From Bradyrhizobium sp. Ce-3 (GTDB lineage Bacteria; Pseudomonadota; Alphaproteobacteria; Rhizobiales; Xanthobacteraceae): 64,000 nucleotides of DNA. Positions 53,031-62,386 of the stretch are shown here, one piece after another. Position numbers and translations under genes: made by a program. The stretch is from positions 926,641 to 990,640 of the forward strand of contig NZ_BQUV01000001.1 of NCBI RefSeq assembly GCF_022835695.1, in the 5' to 3' direction. The notes beneath the pieces are model-generated. The model made no database searches. It was not told the origin of the DNA and worked only from the letters and a program-made list of their open reading frames with translations. Each line of letters begins with the position of its first letter. The stretch's first letter is position 1.

Positions 53031-53368
53031 CGAACTAACCCCCGGGAGACCCAACCGAAAACCGGCGCAGGCCACCAACGCCACGATACCGTCATATTGC
53101 CCACACCGCCAACCGCCAATTGTAGGCAGAGTTCCCTAAAATCCCGCTTAACCGGCGCGGCCCGCTCCAGACTGCGATCCCAACGGCCGCGTCGCGGCAC
53201 CGCTCCCGTAGATTTACTGACGACGAATTGCTGCCAATTTATTGCAACGCATCTGGGAAATTACGCCACAATTACCAATTACTCGGAAACGGAACTGCGC
53301 TATGGATGCCGGGGAATGAGGCCCTAAAGCGCCAATCTGGGCCCAAAGGCACGCCGGTATCACTAGCT
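53031..53368. other. Divergent intergenic region
   Basis: No gene is supported. It holds the promoters of the proline-rich membrane protein and of the GT39-like gene. The segment 53215-53290 is AT-rich. A candidate EcfG-type site lies at 53111-53135. Confidence 0.45.
53111..53135 (-). promoter_or_regulatory. Candidate EcfG-type promoter
   Basis: GGAAC, 16 bases, then GGTT on the minus strand, about 80 bases before the ATG at 53030. The -10 differs from CGTT at one base. Confidence 0.35.
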
Positions 53369-55018
53369 ATGTCATCGATTACGACGTCTGCCCTCGAGGC
53401 GCCTGCGCGGCGCTCGGTGGAGAAGACCTGCGACGATCTCGCTTTCCTCGTCCTCGGCGTGGTCGCCGTGGTCGCCGGCCTCACGTTCCGCGATTACGGT
53501 CTCGGCTGGGACGATTACACCCACGCTGAATACGCCGACCTGCTGCTGCGCATGTACGAGTCCGGGTTCAAGGACACCGGCGCGCTGTCATTCGCCAACC
53601 TCTATATGTACGGCGGCGGCTTCGATATGGCCGCGGCGTTGCTGCACAAGGTCATTCCGCTCGAATTGTTCGAGACGCGCCGCCTGCTCGGCGCGATCGT
53701 CGGCGTGATCGGCCTTGCCGTGACGTGGCGCCTGGCGCGCCGCGTCGGCGGTCCGTTGGCGGGGCTGGCGGCGCTGCTGCTGCTGGCGCTCTGCCCGACC
53801 TTCTACGGCCACATGTTCATGAATCCGAAGGATGCGCCGTTCGCCGTGGCGATGGTGGTGCTGATCCTCGGCCTCGTCCGCCTGATCGAGGAATATCCGG
53901 CACCCTCGCCGCGCACGATCCTGATCGTGGGCCTCGGGGCCGGCCTGTCGATCGGCTGCCGGGTGCTCGGCGGGCTCGCTCTAATCTACGCAGTGATCGG
54001 CTTTCTCCCGCTCTTCATCGACGAATTCCGCATGCAGGGCCCGCGCGAGGCGACCCACCGCTTTGCCCATGTCGTCTATGTGCTGCTGCCCGGGCTTGTG
54101 CTCGGCTATCTCGTGATGGGCCTGATCTGGCCGTGGTCGATCATGGAGCCCGGCCATCCGCTGGAAGCGGTGACCTATTTCTCGCACTTCTTCGAGAAAC
54201 CGTGGAAGGAGATGTTCGACGGCGCGCTGGTGTCGGTGCCGGACATGCCGTGGTCCTATCTGCCGACCCTGTTCGCGTTGCAGCTTCCCGAAGTGTTGCT
54301 GGTGCTGCTGACCGCGGCCGTCATCGCCACTCTCACGTCGCTGTCGCGCAACGATGTGCCCGCGAAGCGCAAGTCGATCATGCTGATGCTGACGCTGGCG
54401 GCGACGCTGCCGCTGGTGATCGCAATGGTGAAGCGGCCGGCGCTCTACAACGGCATCCGCCACTTCATCTTCGTGATCCCGCCGATGGCGGTGCTGGCCG
54501 GCGTCGCGTTCGCCCGCTTCATGGACTGGCTCGGCGAGAACCGCCGTGCCTGGCAGCCCGCGGCGCTCGCCGTGTTCGCATTCGGCCTGCTGCTGCCGCT
54601 CAGCGAAATGATCCGCCTGCATCCGTATCAATATACGCACTTCAACCACATCGCCGGCACGGTGCGGACGGCCGACAACTTCTTCATGCTGGACTATTGG
54701 GGCCTGGCGCTGAAGCAGGCCTCCGACGGGCTGCGCGAGCAGCTGGCGGAGCGGCAGGAAGTGCCGCCGCAGCACCGCAAGTGGAAGGTCGCGGTGTGCG
54801 GACCGCAGCGCCCCGCGCAGGTCGCGCTCGGGCCCGACTTCACGATCGGCTGGGACAGCAATGCTGCCGATTTCGCGATGACGCTCGGCGAGTTCTACTG
54901 CAAGGGCCTGGCCGCGCCCGTGATGGTCGAGATCAAGCGCGACGACGTCGTGTTCGCCCGCGTCTACGACATCCGCGGCCGCAGCATCTCGAGCCTGCTG
55001 GCGATCCCGGCGCCGTAG
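53369..55018 (+). CDS. GT39-like integral membrane glycosyltransferase
   Basis: A 549-residue protein with about eleven membrane segments from the ATG at 53369; an ATG at 53303 is another option. The first periplasmic loop has GLGWDDYTHAEYAD, with the paired acidic residues of ArnT/PMT-type GT-C enzymes, followed by MFMNPKDAPFAVAMV and RHFIFVIPPMAVLAGVAF. GT39 enzymes use a lipid-linked sugar donor at the periplasmic face. The acceptor is unknown. A soluble C-terminal domain of about 100 residues follows the last membrane segment. Confidence 0.75.
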   Translation: MSSITTSALEAPARRSVEKTCDDLAFLVLGVVAVVAGLTFRDYGLGWDDYTHAEYADLLLRMYESGFKDTGALSFANLYMYGGGFDMAAALLHKVIPLELFETRRLLGAIVGVIGLAVTWRLARRVGGPLAGLAALLLLALCPTFYGHMFMNPKDAPFAVAMVVLILGLVRLIEEYPAPSPRTILIVGLGAGLSIGCRVLGGLALIYAVIGFLPLFIDEFRMQGPREATHRFAHVVYVLLPGLVLGYLVMGLIWPWSIMEPGHPLEAVTYFSHFFEKPWKEMFDGALVSVPDMPWSYLPTLFALQLPEVLLVLLTAAVIATLTSLSRNDVPAKRKSIMLMLTLAATLPLVIAMVKRPALYNGIRHFIFVIPPMAVLAGVAFARFMDWLGENRRAWQPAALAVFAFGLLLPLSEMIRLHPYQYTHFNHIAGTVRTADNFFMLDYWGLALKQASDGLREQLAERQEVPPQHRKWKVAVCGPQRPAQVALGPDFTIGWDSNAADFAMTLGEFYCKGLAAPVMVEIKRDDVVFARVYDIRGRSISSLLAIPAP

Positions 55019-55161
55019 CGCATCGCGCGGCTGCCCACCGAGAACCGCGGTTCGGATCGTGGGCCGCATGCCGACATGACTGACACGCCGTTACTGCCTT
55101 GCTGCGCTCGGGCGGCGGCGCTACGCTTGGATCAAGCAACAACATCAATGGAGCATCGGCC

Positions 55162-55941
55162 ATGTCGCCAGCGGAAGCGCGCCTGAAGGAAGTGCCGTCG
55201 GATATGAGCGCGGCGGAATGGGAGCAGCGGATCAATCTCGCCGCCTGCTACCGGCTGGTCGCGCTCTATGGCTGGGACGACCTGGTGGATACCCACATCT
55301 CCGCCCGCGTGCCGGGCCCGGAGCATCACTTCCTGATCAACCCCTACGGGCTGATGTTCGACGAGATCACCGCGTCGAGCCTGGTCAAGGTCGACCTCGA
55401 CGGCAACCAGCTCTCGAAGAGCGACTACAGCATCAACCCGGCCGGCTTCACCATCCACTCGGCGATCCACGAGGTGCGCGAGGACGCCGGCTGCGTGCTC
55501 CATCTGCATACGGTCGACGGCACCGCGGTGTCGAGCGGCCCCGACGGGCTGCTGCCGCTGAACCAGACCGCGCAGCTCGTCACCCACGACCTCGCCTATC
55601 ACGACTATGAGGGCATCGCGCTCGATCACGACGAGCGTCCGCGCCTGCAGCGCGATCTCGGCAGCAAGAACCACATGCTGCTGCGCAATCACGGCACGCT
55701 GACGGTCGGCCGCTCGGTCGCCTCCGCCTTCGAGCGGATGTACCATCTGGAGCGCGCCTGCTCGATGCAGGTGGCGACCCGCGCGCTCGGACCGATCGCC
55801 TATCCGGTCGACCAGCTCGCGATCGACAAGAACACCGAGCTGCTCTCCAACCCCGATCGCGCCGAACTGCGCTCGACCCAGCTGGTCTGGCCGCCGCTGC
55901 TGCGCAAGCTCGACCGGGTCAATCCCGGCTACCGCGATTGA
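55162..55941 (+). CDS. Class II aldolase/adducin-family protein
   Basis: A 259-residue protein of the class II aldolase fold with the metal-site His residues in CVLHLHTVDG and LLRNHGTLTVG. GGAG precedes the ATG at 55162 at 8 bases. It belongs to the group of short adducin-like proteins whose substrate is usually not known; sugar-phosphate aldolase or decarboxylase activity is possible. It is followed by a strong terminator and stands alone. Confidence 0.87.
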   Translation: MSPAEARLKEVPSDMSAAEWEQRINLAACYRLVALYGWDDLVDTHISARVPGPEHHFLINPYGLMFDEITASSLVKVDLDGNQLSKSDYSINPAGFTIHSAIHEVREDAGCVLHLHTVDGTAVSSGPDGLLPLNQTAQLVTHDLAYHDYEGIALDHDERPRLQRDLGSKNHMLLRNHGTLTVGRSVASAFERMYHLERACSMQVATRALGPIAYPVDQLAIDKNTELLSNPDRAELRSTQLVWPPLLRKLDRVNPGYRD

Positions 55942-55996
55942 AATTTCACAATCTTCGGGTAAGCTAGTCGCCAACACCCTCTGCACGACCTGAATC

Positions 55997-56026
55997 AAAA
56001 CGCCGCCCAATTACGGGCGGCGTTTT
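55997..56026 (+). terminator. Rho-independent terminator
   Basis: AAAACGCCGCCC and GGGCGGCGTTTT form a perfect 12-bp stem with a 6-base loop, 55 bases past the aldolase-family gene stop. The A/T ends make it bidirectional. Confidence 0.85.
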
Positions 56027-56046
56027 CACGTTCGACATCCTCTTCC

Positions 56047-56132
56047 GTAGCCCGGATGGAGCGCAGCGCAATCCGGGGCAGTGCATCCGCGGACCAACTA
56101 TCCCGGATTTCGCTTCGCTGCATCCGGGCTAC
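56047..56132. repeat. Palindromic repeat (GTAGCCCGGATG type)
   Basis: GTAGCCCGGATGGAGCGCAG, with CGCAATCCGGG, pairs with CCCGGATTTCGCTTCGCTGC, with ATCCGGGCTAC. It lies between convergent genes. This is a frequent Bradyrhizobium intergenic repeat. Confidence 0.8.
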
Positions 56133-56145
56133 ATGGACTTGCGGC

Positions 56146-57546
56146 CTACTTGGCTTCGGCAAATGCCGCCAAAATCCGGGCCCAGGAGCGGATGCCCTTG
56201 TGGTAGCTCTTGAGATCGTACTTCTCGTTCGGCGAATGGATGTTGTCGTCGTCGAGCCCGAAGCCGACCAGCACTGAATCGAGGCCGAGCGTGTTCTTGA
56301 AGTCGGCGACGATCGGGATCGAGGCGCCGGAGCCGATCAACAGCGCCTCCTTGCCCCATTCGTCGGTCAGCGCGCGGCGGGCGGCCGCGAGCGGCTTCAT
56401 GTTCCAGTCGAGCGCGATCGCCGGCGCAGAGGAATGATCGGTGAATTCGGCCTTGCAGTCCGCCGGCAGGCGCGCCTTGACGTAATCGCGGAACGCCTGG
56501 CGGATCTTCTCAGGATCCTGTCCCTCGACCAGACGGAACGAGACCTTCGCCGACGCCTCGGCCGCGATCACCGTCTTGGAGCCCTCGCCGGTGTAACCGC
56601 CGACGATGCCGTTGATGTCGCAGGTGGGCCGCGAGGAGATCTGCTCGATCAGGAGCCGATCCTTCTCGCCGGCGGGGACCGAGAGGCCGATCGGCTTGAG
56701 GAAGCTGTCCGGCGTCAGATTGAGCTGCTTCCACTGCGCCAGGATGTCCGGCGGCAGATCCTTCACGCCGTCATAGAAGCCGGGGATGGTGATATGGCCG
56801 TTCTCGTCATGCAGGCCGCCGAGGATCCGCGTCAGCACGCGGATCGGGTTCTGCGCGCCGCCGCCGAACACGCCGGAATGCAGGTCGCGATTGGCGGCCT
56901 TGATCTTGACCTCGTCGTAGACCAGGCCGCGCAGCGAGGTGGTGATCGCCGGCGTGTTGGGGTCCCACATGCCGGTATCGCAGACCAATGCGAAGTCGGC
57001 CTTGAGCTCGGCCTTGTTGGCCTCAAGGAACGGCACGAAATTCTTCGAGCCGATCTCCTCCTCGCCTTCGATGACGATGGTGATGTCGACCGGCAGTGAT
57101 CCCGTCACATTCTTCCAGGCGCGGCACGCCTCGACGAAGGTCATCAACTGCCCCTTGTCGTCCTCGGCGCCGCGCGCGACGATGATCTTGCGCCCGTCGG
57201 CATGGTCGGTCACCACAGGCTCGAACGGCGGACGGTGCCAGAGATTCAGGGGATCGACCGGCTGCACATCGTAGTGGCCATAGAACAGCACATGCGGGCG
57301 CCCGTCGGTCGAGCCGTTCAGCTTGCCGACCACGGCCGGATGTCCGGCGGTCGGCCGCACCTCGGTCTTGAAGCCGAGGGTTGCGATATCCTTGGCGAGA
57401 TGATCGGCAGCCGCCTTGCAGTCATCGGCAAAGGCCGGATCGGCCGAGATCGACTTGATCCGCAGCAGCGTGAACAGCCGCTCGAGGCTGTTGTCGAAAT
57501 CGGCATCGATGCGGTCGAGGACGGGCTGCAGCTTGGCGTTGGACAT
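56146..57546 (-). CDS. M20-family dipeptidase/metallopeptidase
   Basis: A 466-residue cytoplasmic peptidase of the M20 (ArgE/DapE/CPG2) type. Metal-site motifs are HVLFYGHYDVQPVDP, ARGAEDDKGQLMTFVEA and VIEGEEEIGSKNF, with a late GASIPIVADFK region. Two zinc ions usually hydrolyse a peptide or amide bond. Its dimerisation domain is inserted in the middle. It is monocistronic, and no context clue points to a specific substrate. Confidence 0.92.
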   Translation of the reverse strand: MSNAKLQPVLDRIDADFDNSLERLFTLLRIKSISADPAFADDCKAAADHLAKDIATLGFKTEVRPTAGHPAVVGKLNGSTDGRPHVLFYGHYDVQPVDPLNLWHRPPFEPVVTDHADGRKIIVARGAEDDKGQLMTFVEACRAWKNVTGSLPVDITIVIEGEEEIGSKNFVPFLEANKAELKADFALVCDTGMWDPNTPAITTSLRGLVYDEVKIKAANRDLHSGVFGGGAQNPIRVLTRILGGLHDENGHITIPGFYDGVKDLPPDILAQWKQLNLTPDSFLKPIGLSVPAGEKDRLLIEQISSRPTCDINGIVGGYTGEGSKTVIAAEASAKVSFRLVEGQDPEKIRQAFRDYVKARLPADCKAEFTDHSSAPAIALDWNMKPLAAARRALTDEWGKEALLIGSGASIPIVADFKNTLGLDSVLVGFGLDDDNIHSPNEKYDLKSYHKGIRSWARILAAFAEAK

Positions 57547-57641
57547 CGCTCATATCCTTTTGTTTGGACATTGCCGACGTTGTAGCGCGCCGGCCGCCTG
57601 AGGCAAAGCCGGTCGCCCATTCCGAAGAGACCGTCGCGATG

Positions 57642-59264
57642 CTACCTGCGCAGAATTCCGCCGAGCGCGCCGCGCACCAGCGCGCGGCCGATCGAGCCGC
57701 CCATCGAACCAGCGACCGACTTGCCGAGATCCGCGGCCACGCCGCCGATCACCTTGTCGGTCACCGAGCGCGTGACGTTGCGCGCGATCACCTGCCCGGT
57801 CGACAGCCGGCCGCGCTTGACGTTGGTGCCGAAGATCGTGGCGGCAATGGCGCCGATGTGGCCGAGGATGCCGCCGCCTTCGCCGCCGCCCGCACCGTCC
57901 GCCGGAGCCGCCGCCCCTGACAGGCGCTTCTGGATGATCTCGTAGGCGGATTCCGCATCGATCGCGGTGTCGTATTTGCCCTTCACCGGGCTCGCATCCA
58001 TGATCGCCTTGCGCTCCTCCGGCGTGATCGGCCCGATCCGCGCCGACGGCGGCCGCACCATGATACGCTCGACCATCGACGGCGTGCCGGCGCCTTCGAG
58101 GAACGACACCAGCGCCTCGCCCTTGCCGAGCTCCATGATCACCCGCGCGGTATCGAGCTTCGGGTTGGGCCGGAAGGTCTGCGCGGCGGCGGCGACCGCC
58201 TTCTGGTCGCGCGGCGTGAAGGCGCGCAGCGCGTGCTGCACGCGGTTGCCGAGCTGCGCCAGCACCTTGTCCGGCACGTCGATCGGATTCTGGGTGACGA
58301 AATAGACGCCGACGCCCTTGGAGCGGATCAGCCGCACCACCTGCTCGATCTTGTCCATCAGCGCCTTCGGCGCATCGGTGAACAACAGATGCGCCTCGTC
58401 GAAGAAGAACACCAGCTTCGGCTTCGGCAGGTCGCCGGCCTCCGGCAGCTCCTCGAATAATTCCGAGAGCATCCAGAGCAGGAACGTGGCGTAAAGCCGC
58501 GGGCTCTGCATCAGCTTGTCGGCGACCAGGATATTAACCATGCCGCGGCCGTCGCGGTCGGTCCGCATGAAATCCTTCAGCGTCAGCGCCGGCTCGCCGA
58601 AGAACTTCGCACCGCCCTGGTTCTCGAGCACAAGGAGCTGGCGCTGGATCGTTCCGACGGTCGCCTTGGACACGTTGCCATAGCTCTGCGCGGCCTTGCG
58701 GATCGGCGCCAGCGGATCCTCACCGTCGTCGGCGCCCTTCTTGCTGCCGTCGGGCGCGATCGCATCCAGCAAAGCGCGCAGATCCTTCATGTCGATCAGC
58801 GTGAGGCCGTTCTCGTCGGCGACGCGGAAGGCGACGTTGAGCACGCCCTCCTGCACGTCGTTCAGATCGAGCATCCGCGACAGCAGCAGCGGTCCCATTT
58901 CGGTGACGGTGGCACGCACCGGATGGCCCTGCTCGCCGAACACATCCCAGAACACGGTCGAGAACTGGTCGGGCTGGAAGGTCAAGCCCATTTCCTGGGC
59001 GCGCTTCAGGATAAAATCCTTGGCCTCGCCGACTTCGGAGATACCGGAGAGATCGCCCTTGATGTCTGCTGCGAAGACCGGAACGCCGGCGCGGGCAAAT
59101 CCTTCCGCCATCACTTGCAGCGTGACGGTCTTGCCGGTCCCGGTCGCGCCGGTGACAAGGCCGTGCCGGTTGGCCAGCGCCAGCGTCAGCCAGGCTGTCT
59201 CCTCGCCCTTGCCGATAAAGATCTTCTCGTCGGTATCGGCCAACTTGTTGTCGGAGGTCGCCAT
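57642..59264 (-). CDS. HerA-like ATPase (DUF853 family)
   Basis: A 540-residue protein whose N-terminal part has the Walker A motif VTGATGTGKTVTLQVM and AADIKGDLSGIS, then a Walker B (LVFFFDEAHLLF) and sensor-like QNPIDVPDKVLAQLGNRVQH. This is the pattern of DUF853 (helicase HerA-like C-terminal) proteins. The C-terminal 90 residues are Gly/Ala-rich and lead to a hydrophobic-basic end. HerA-like ATPases pump or process DNA or move proteins; the role of this one is not known. A perfect inverted repeat lies 48 bases upstream. Confidence 0.88.
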   Translation of the reverse strand: MATSDNKLADTDEKIFIGKGEETAWLTLALANRHGLVTGATGTGKTVTLQVMAEGFARAGVPVFAADIKGDLSGISEVGEAKDFILKRAQEMGLTFQPDQFSTVFWDVFGEQGHPVRATVTEMGPLLLSRMLDLNDVQEGVLNVAFRVADENGLTLIDMKDLRALLDAIAPDGSKKGADDGEDPLAPIRKAAQSYGNVSKATVGTIQRQLLVLENQGGAKFFGEPALTLKDFMRTDRDGRGMVNILVADKLMQSPRLYATFLLWMLSELFEELPEAGDLPKPKLVFFFDEAHLLFTDAPKALMDKIEQVVRLIRSKGVGVYFVTQNPIDVPDKVLAQLGNRVQHALRAFTPRDQKAVAAAAQTFRPNPKLDTARVIMELGKGEALVSFLEGAGTPSMVERIMVRPPSARIGPITPEERKAIMDASPVKGKYDTAIDAESAYEIIQKRLSGAAAPADGAGGGEGGGILGHIGAIAATIFGTNVKRGRLSTGQVIARNVTRSVTDKVIGGVAADLGKSVAGSMGGSIGRALVRGALGGILRR

Positions 59265-59620
59265 CGCTTCGCCTCTATCGCGCAGATTTGGATCGTTTCG
59301 ATCATCGCACCCGGTTCGAACATCGAACCGATGCCATCATATTGCATCTTGCGGGCCGATTGAAACCGTCAGCGGATGCCGACGTATATTGTCGCGCCGA
59401 CAGTTCCTCGAATTTTATTCCCGGCAAAGTGACGAAAGGCATTGCGCATTGCGACAAGATGGTGTGAATCCGCCGCTCACTCTTGCAGCGAGGCCACAGT
59501 CACGTCGCGATCGAAAAAGAATACGAACTGAAATGCGCGGATCGCTTGAATTTCGTGGCACAGGCGCTCAAGATAAATCCTCAAGGAAGATCCGGCAAAG
59601 TCCGGTTGAGGCGGGGCAAG
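59265..59620. other. Divergent intergenic region
   Basis: No gene is supported. It holds the promoters of the HerA-like and DUF2267-like genes and the inverted repeat at 59312-59330. An open frame preceding the DUF2267-like start lacks coding character. Confidence 0.45.
59312..59330. promoter_or_regulatory. Inverted repeat, candidate operator
   Basis: CGGTTCGA-ACA-TCGAACCG has perfect 8-bp arms and is 48 bases upstream of the HerA-like ATPase start. Confidence 0.4.
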
Positions 59621-59986
59621 ATGGACGAATTGGTTGGACAGCTGGCCGCGAAGGCCGGCATCGATAGCGCTGTCGCTGAAAAAACCATCGGCATCGTTCT
59701 GGGTTTCCTCCGTAACGAGGGACCTTCCGACAAGGTCCAGGCTCTGATCGACCAAATCCCCGGCGCCGAAGCGGCAATCGCTTCCTCCAACAACAGCGGT
59801 GGCCTATCGCGGTTGATGGGCGGCGGGCTGATGGCTGTCGGCACCCGGCTGATGGCACTCGGACTGAGCATGAGTGAGATTCAGAACGTTGCGCGTGAAC
59901 TTTTCAGGTTCGGTCGCGACAAAATCGGAGCGGATCAAATGGGCGAGATCATCTCGGGGACACCGGGCCTCAGCCAGTTTGCCTGA
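59621..59986 (+). CDS. DUF2267-like protein
   Basis: A 121-residue helical cytoplasmic protein from the ATG at 59621 with GAGGCGGGG upstream. The first half, MDELVGQLAAKAGIDSAVAE then KTIGIVLGFL, follows the DUF2267 pattern; a Gly-rich stretch and two further helices follow (SEIQNVARELFRFGRDKIG). Function is unknown. The next gene starts 56 bases later on the same strand. Confidence 0.72.
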   Translation: MDELVGQLAAKAGIDSAVAEKTIGIVLGFLRNEGPSDKVQALIDQIPGAEAAIASSNNSGGLSRLMGGGLMAVGTRLMALGLSMSEIQNVARELFRFGRDKIGADQMGEIISGTPGLSQFA

Positions 59987-60042
59987 AGCACTCCTCGCAA
60001 CGCCCTTGCACGTGCGCTCCCTTCTACCTGCATACGAGTATC

Positions 60043-60450
60043 ATGACATACCCCCTCTCCGAGATCGAAGGCCTGTCCGCCTATTGCGCCAACAAACTGA
60101 AATCGCAGGGTATCCGCACGACCGACGCGCTGCTTGAAGCCGCCCGCACCGTCAAGGGACGCAAGGCGCTCGCCGCCAAGACCGGGATCAGCGAACAACA
60201 ACTGCTCGAATGGGCCAACATCTCCGACTACATGCGGATTCCCGGGATGGGCAAGGCCAAGGTCGGCCTGGTCCGCGCCGCCGGCGTCACCACCGTGCGT
60301 GAGCTCGCGCACCGCAACCCGTCGCGGCTGGCGCAGAGCATGAAGGACGCCAATGTGCGGCGTAAGCTCGTCCGGGTGATGCCCTCGGAGAAGTCGGTCG
60401 AGCTGTTGATCGAAGAGGCACGCAAGCTGCCTCCCAAGATCACCTACTGA
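60043..60450 (+). CDS. DUF4332-family helix-hairpin-helix protein
   Basis: A 135-residue protein of the DUF4332 family, with tandem helix-hairpin-helix-like motifs (EGLSAYCANKLKSQGIRTTD and IPGMGKAKVGLVRAAGVTT) as in DNA-binding proteins. It probably binds DNA or acts as an adaptor; no enzyme motif is present. It lies upstream of the folP operon but is separated by 99 bases. Confidence 0.85.
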   Translation: MTYPLSEIEGLSAYCANKLKSQGIRTTDALLEAARTVKGRKALAAKTGISEQQLLEWANISDYMRIPGMGKAKVGLVRAAGVTTVRELAHRNPSRLAQSMKDANVRRKLVRVMPSEKSVELLIEEARKLPPKITY

Positions 60451-60549
60451 GATCACCTATTAGCCTGCCTTAACCGCACCTGCGGCCGCCGGCGGTACGC
60501 ATCGCTGCGACATCTTGACTTGCCGCGGCGGTCAGCGCAAAGCCACCGC

Positions 60550-61407
60550 ATGATGGCAACCAGGCCCATAGCATCGGCGGCGACCGGCCCGGCCGGATCA
60601 GCGGCGCTGCCGGCACTGCTGTCGCGGCCTTGTCCGGCGGTGATGGGCATCCTGAACGTGACGCCGGACTCGTTCTCCGACGGCGGCCAGTTCATCACGC
60701 CCGAACAGGCGCTGGCGCAGGCGCGCAGGCTGGTCACCGAGGGCGCCGACATCATCGATATCGGTGCGGAATCCACCCGCCCCTATGGCTCGCAGCCGGT
60801 CTCCGCCGAGGCCGAAATTGCGCGGCTCAAGCCGGTGCTGGCCGAGGTCGTCGCGCTCGGCGTGCCGGTCTCGATCGACAGCATGAAATCCGAGGTCGTG
60901 GCCTGGGCGCTCGACCAGGGCACTGCCATCGCCAACGACGTCTGGGGCCTGCAGCGCGATGCCGGGATGGCGCCGCTGATTGCGGCGCGCGGCGTGCCCG
61001 TGATCATCATGCACAACCGCGAGCATGCCGATCCGGCGATCGACATCATGCAGGACATCGCCGCCTTCTTCACCCGCTCGCTCGCAATCGCGGCCGGCGC
61101 CGGAATTTCACCCGACCGGATCGTGCTCGATCCCGGCATCGGCTTCGGCAAGACGCCGGAGCAGAGCATGATCGCGCTGGCGCGGCTCGCCGAGCTCAAT
61201 GCGTTCCGTCTGCCGGTGCTGGTCGGCGCCTCGCGCAAGCGCTTCATCAGCACGGTCGTGGCTTCGGAGCCGCAACAGCGGATCGGCGGCTCGCTCGCCG
61301 CGCATCTGATCGCCGCACAGAATGGCGCCCGCATCATCCGCGCGCATGACGTCGCCGAAACCGTTCAGGCGCTGCTTGTGGCCGCGGCAATCGAGGGACA
61401 GCAATGA
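60550..61407 (+). CDS. folP: Dihydropteroate synthase
   Basis: A 285-residue enzyme that condenses p-aminobenzoate with dihydropterin diphosphate in folate synthesis, and the sulfonamide target. Typical motifs are VMGILNVTPDSFSDGGQF, DIIDIGAESTRP, LDPGIGFGKT and VGASRKRFIS, in a TIM barrel. The start at 60550 is followed at once by another ATG (60553). It is the first gene of a folP-folB-folK operon and overlaps folB by ATGA. Confidence 0.95.
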   Translation: MMATRPIASAATGPAGSAALPALLSRPCPAVMGILNVTPDSFSDGGQFITPEQALAQARRLVTEGADIIDIGAESTRPYGSQPVSAEAEIARLKPVLAEVVALGVPVSIDSMKSEVVAWALDQGTAIANDVWGLQRDAGMAPLIAARGVPVIIMHNREHADPAIDIMQDIAAFFTRSLAIAAGAGISPDRIVLDPGIGFGKTPEQSMIALARLAELNAFRLPVLVGASRKRFISTVVASEPQQRIGGSLAAHLIAAQNGARIIRAHDVAETVQALLVAAAIEGQQ

Positions 61408-61784
61408 CCGACACGATCTTCATCACCGGGATCGTCATCCATGCCCGCCATGGCGTGATGGAACATGAGACCGAAGTCGGGCAGCGCTTCGTCATCGACC
61501 TCGAGCTTTATACCGACCTCTCGGAATCCTCGCGCACGGATCGCCTCTCCGACACGGTGTCCTATTCCAACGTGGTGGCGACCGCGACATCGGCGTTCAA
61601 GAACACCAATTACAAGCTATTGGAGCGCGCCGCCGGCGCGGTGGCCGAGGACATCCTCACGAGCTTCCCGCGCGTCCGGGCGGTCAAGGTCACCGTGCAC
61701 AAGCCGCACGCGCCGATCGCAGCGATCTTCGAGGATGTCGGCGTGGTGCTGACCCGCTCGCGGCATCCGCCGCCGCACGGTTAA
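61404..61784 (+). CDS. folB: Dihydroneopterin aldolase
   Basis: A 126-residue FolB that cleaves dihydroneopterin to hydroxymethyl-dihydropterin, forming the usual T-fold oligomer. It shows GIVIHARHGVMEHETEVGQR at the start, LSDTVSYSNVVATATSAF, and the Lys-containing end VRAVKVTVHKPHAPI. Its start overlaps the folP stop by four bases, and folK follows 4 bases after its stop. Confidence 0.95.
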   Translation: MTDTIFITGIVIHARHGVMEHETEVGQRFVIDLELYTDLSESSRTDRLSDTVSYSNVVATATSAFKNTNYKLLERAAGAVAEDILTSFPRVRAVKVTVHKPHAPIAAIFEDVGVVLTRSRHPPPHG

Positions 61785-61788
61785 GCCG

Positions 61789-62280
61789 ATGGCTGACGTC
61801 CTGATCGCACTTGGCGGCAATGTCGGCGACGTCCGCACCACGTTTCGCAAGGCGATCGCCAATATCTGCGGCATGACGCAGGCCGCGCTGCTGGCGCGCT
61901 CGTCGGACTATTCGACGCCGCCCTGGGGCGAGGCGCAGCAGGACAGCTTCGTCAATGCCTGCATCGAGATCGACACCAGCCTCGATCCGCACGCGCTGCT
62001 GTTCACGCTGCACAAGATCGAAGCCAAGTTCGGCCGCGACCGCAAGAACGAGCAACGCTGGGGTCCGCGCACCCTCGACCTCGACCTGATCGCCTATGAC
62101 GACGTCACACTCAACAAGCCGGAACTGACGCTGCCGCACCCGCGTTGGTTCGAGCGCGCCTTCGTGCTGGTGCCGCTGGCCGAGATCGTTCCCGACCGCG
62201 TCATCGCCGGCCGGCGCGTCGCCGACGCGCTGGCAGGGGTCTCGACCGACGGTATTTTCCGTCTTGCGGACCTCGATTAA
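61789..62280 (+). CDS. folK: Hydroxymethyl-dihydropterin pyrophosphokinase
   Basis: A 163-residue HPPK that transfers diphosphate from ATP to hydroxymethyl-dihydropterin. Motifs seen are IALGGNVGDVRTTFRKAI, STPPWGEAQQDSFVNACIEI and RWGPRTLDLDLIAYDD, followed by LPHPRWFERAFVLVPL. It completes the folate operon and supplies the substrate of FolP. Confidence 0.95.
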   Translation: MADVLIALGGNVGDVRTTFRKAIANICGMTQAALLARSSDYSTPPWGEAQQDSFVNACIEIDTSLDPHALLFTLHKIEAKFGRDRKNEQRWGPRTLDLDLIAYDDVTLNKPELTLPHPRWFERAFVLVPLAEIVPDRVIAGRRVADALAGVSTDGIFRLADLD

Positions 62281-62386
62281 AGCCGGAACGACCGCAAACA
62301 AAAGTTTGGCTTGGCCGCCCGCCCGTGGCAATTTCCGGCCAAATCAAGCGGCTCGTCGCGAGCCCGATGAAGGACGATTTGGGCGG

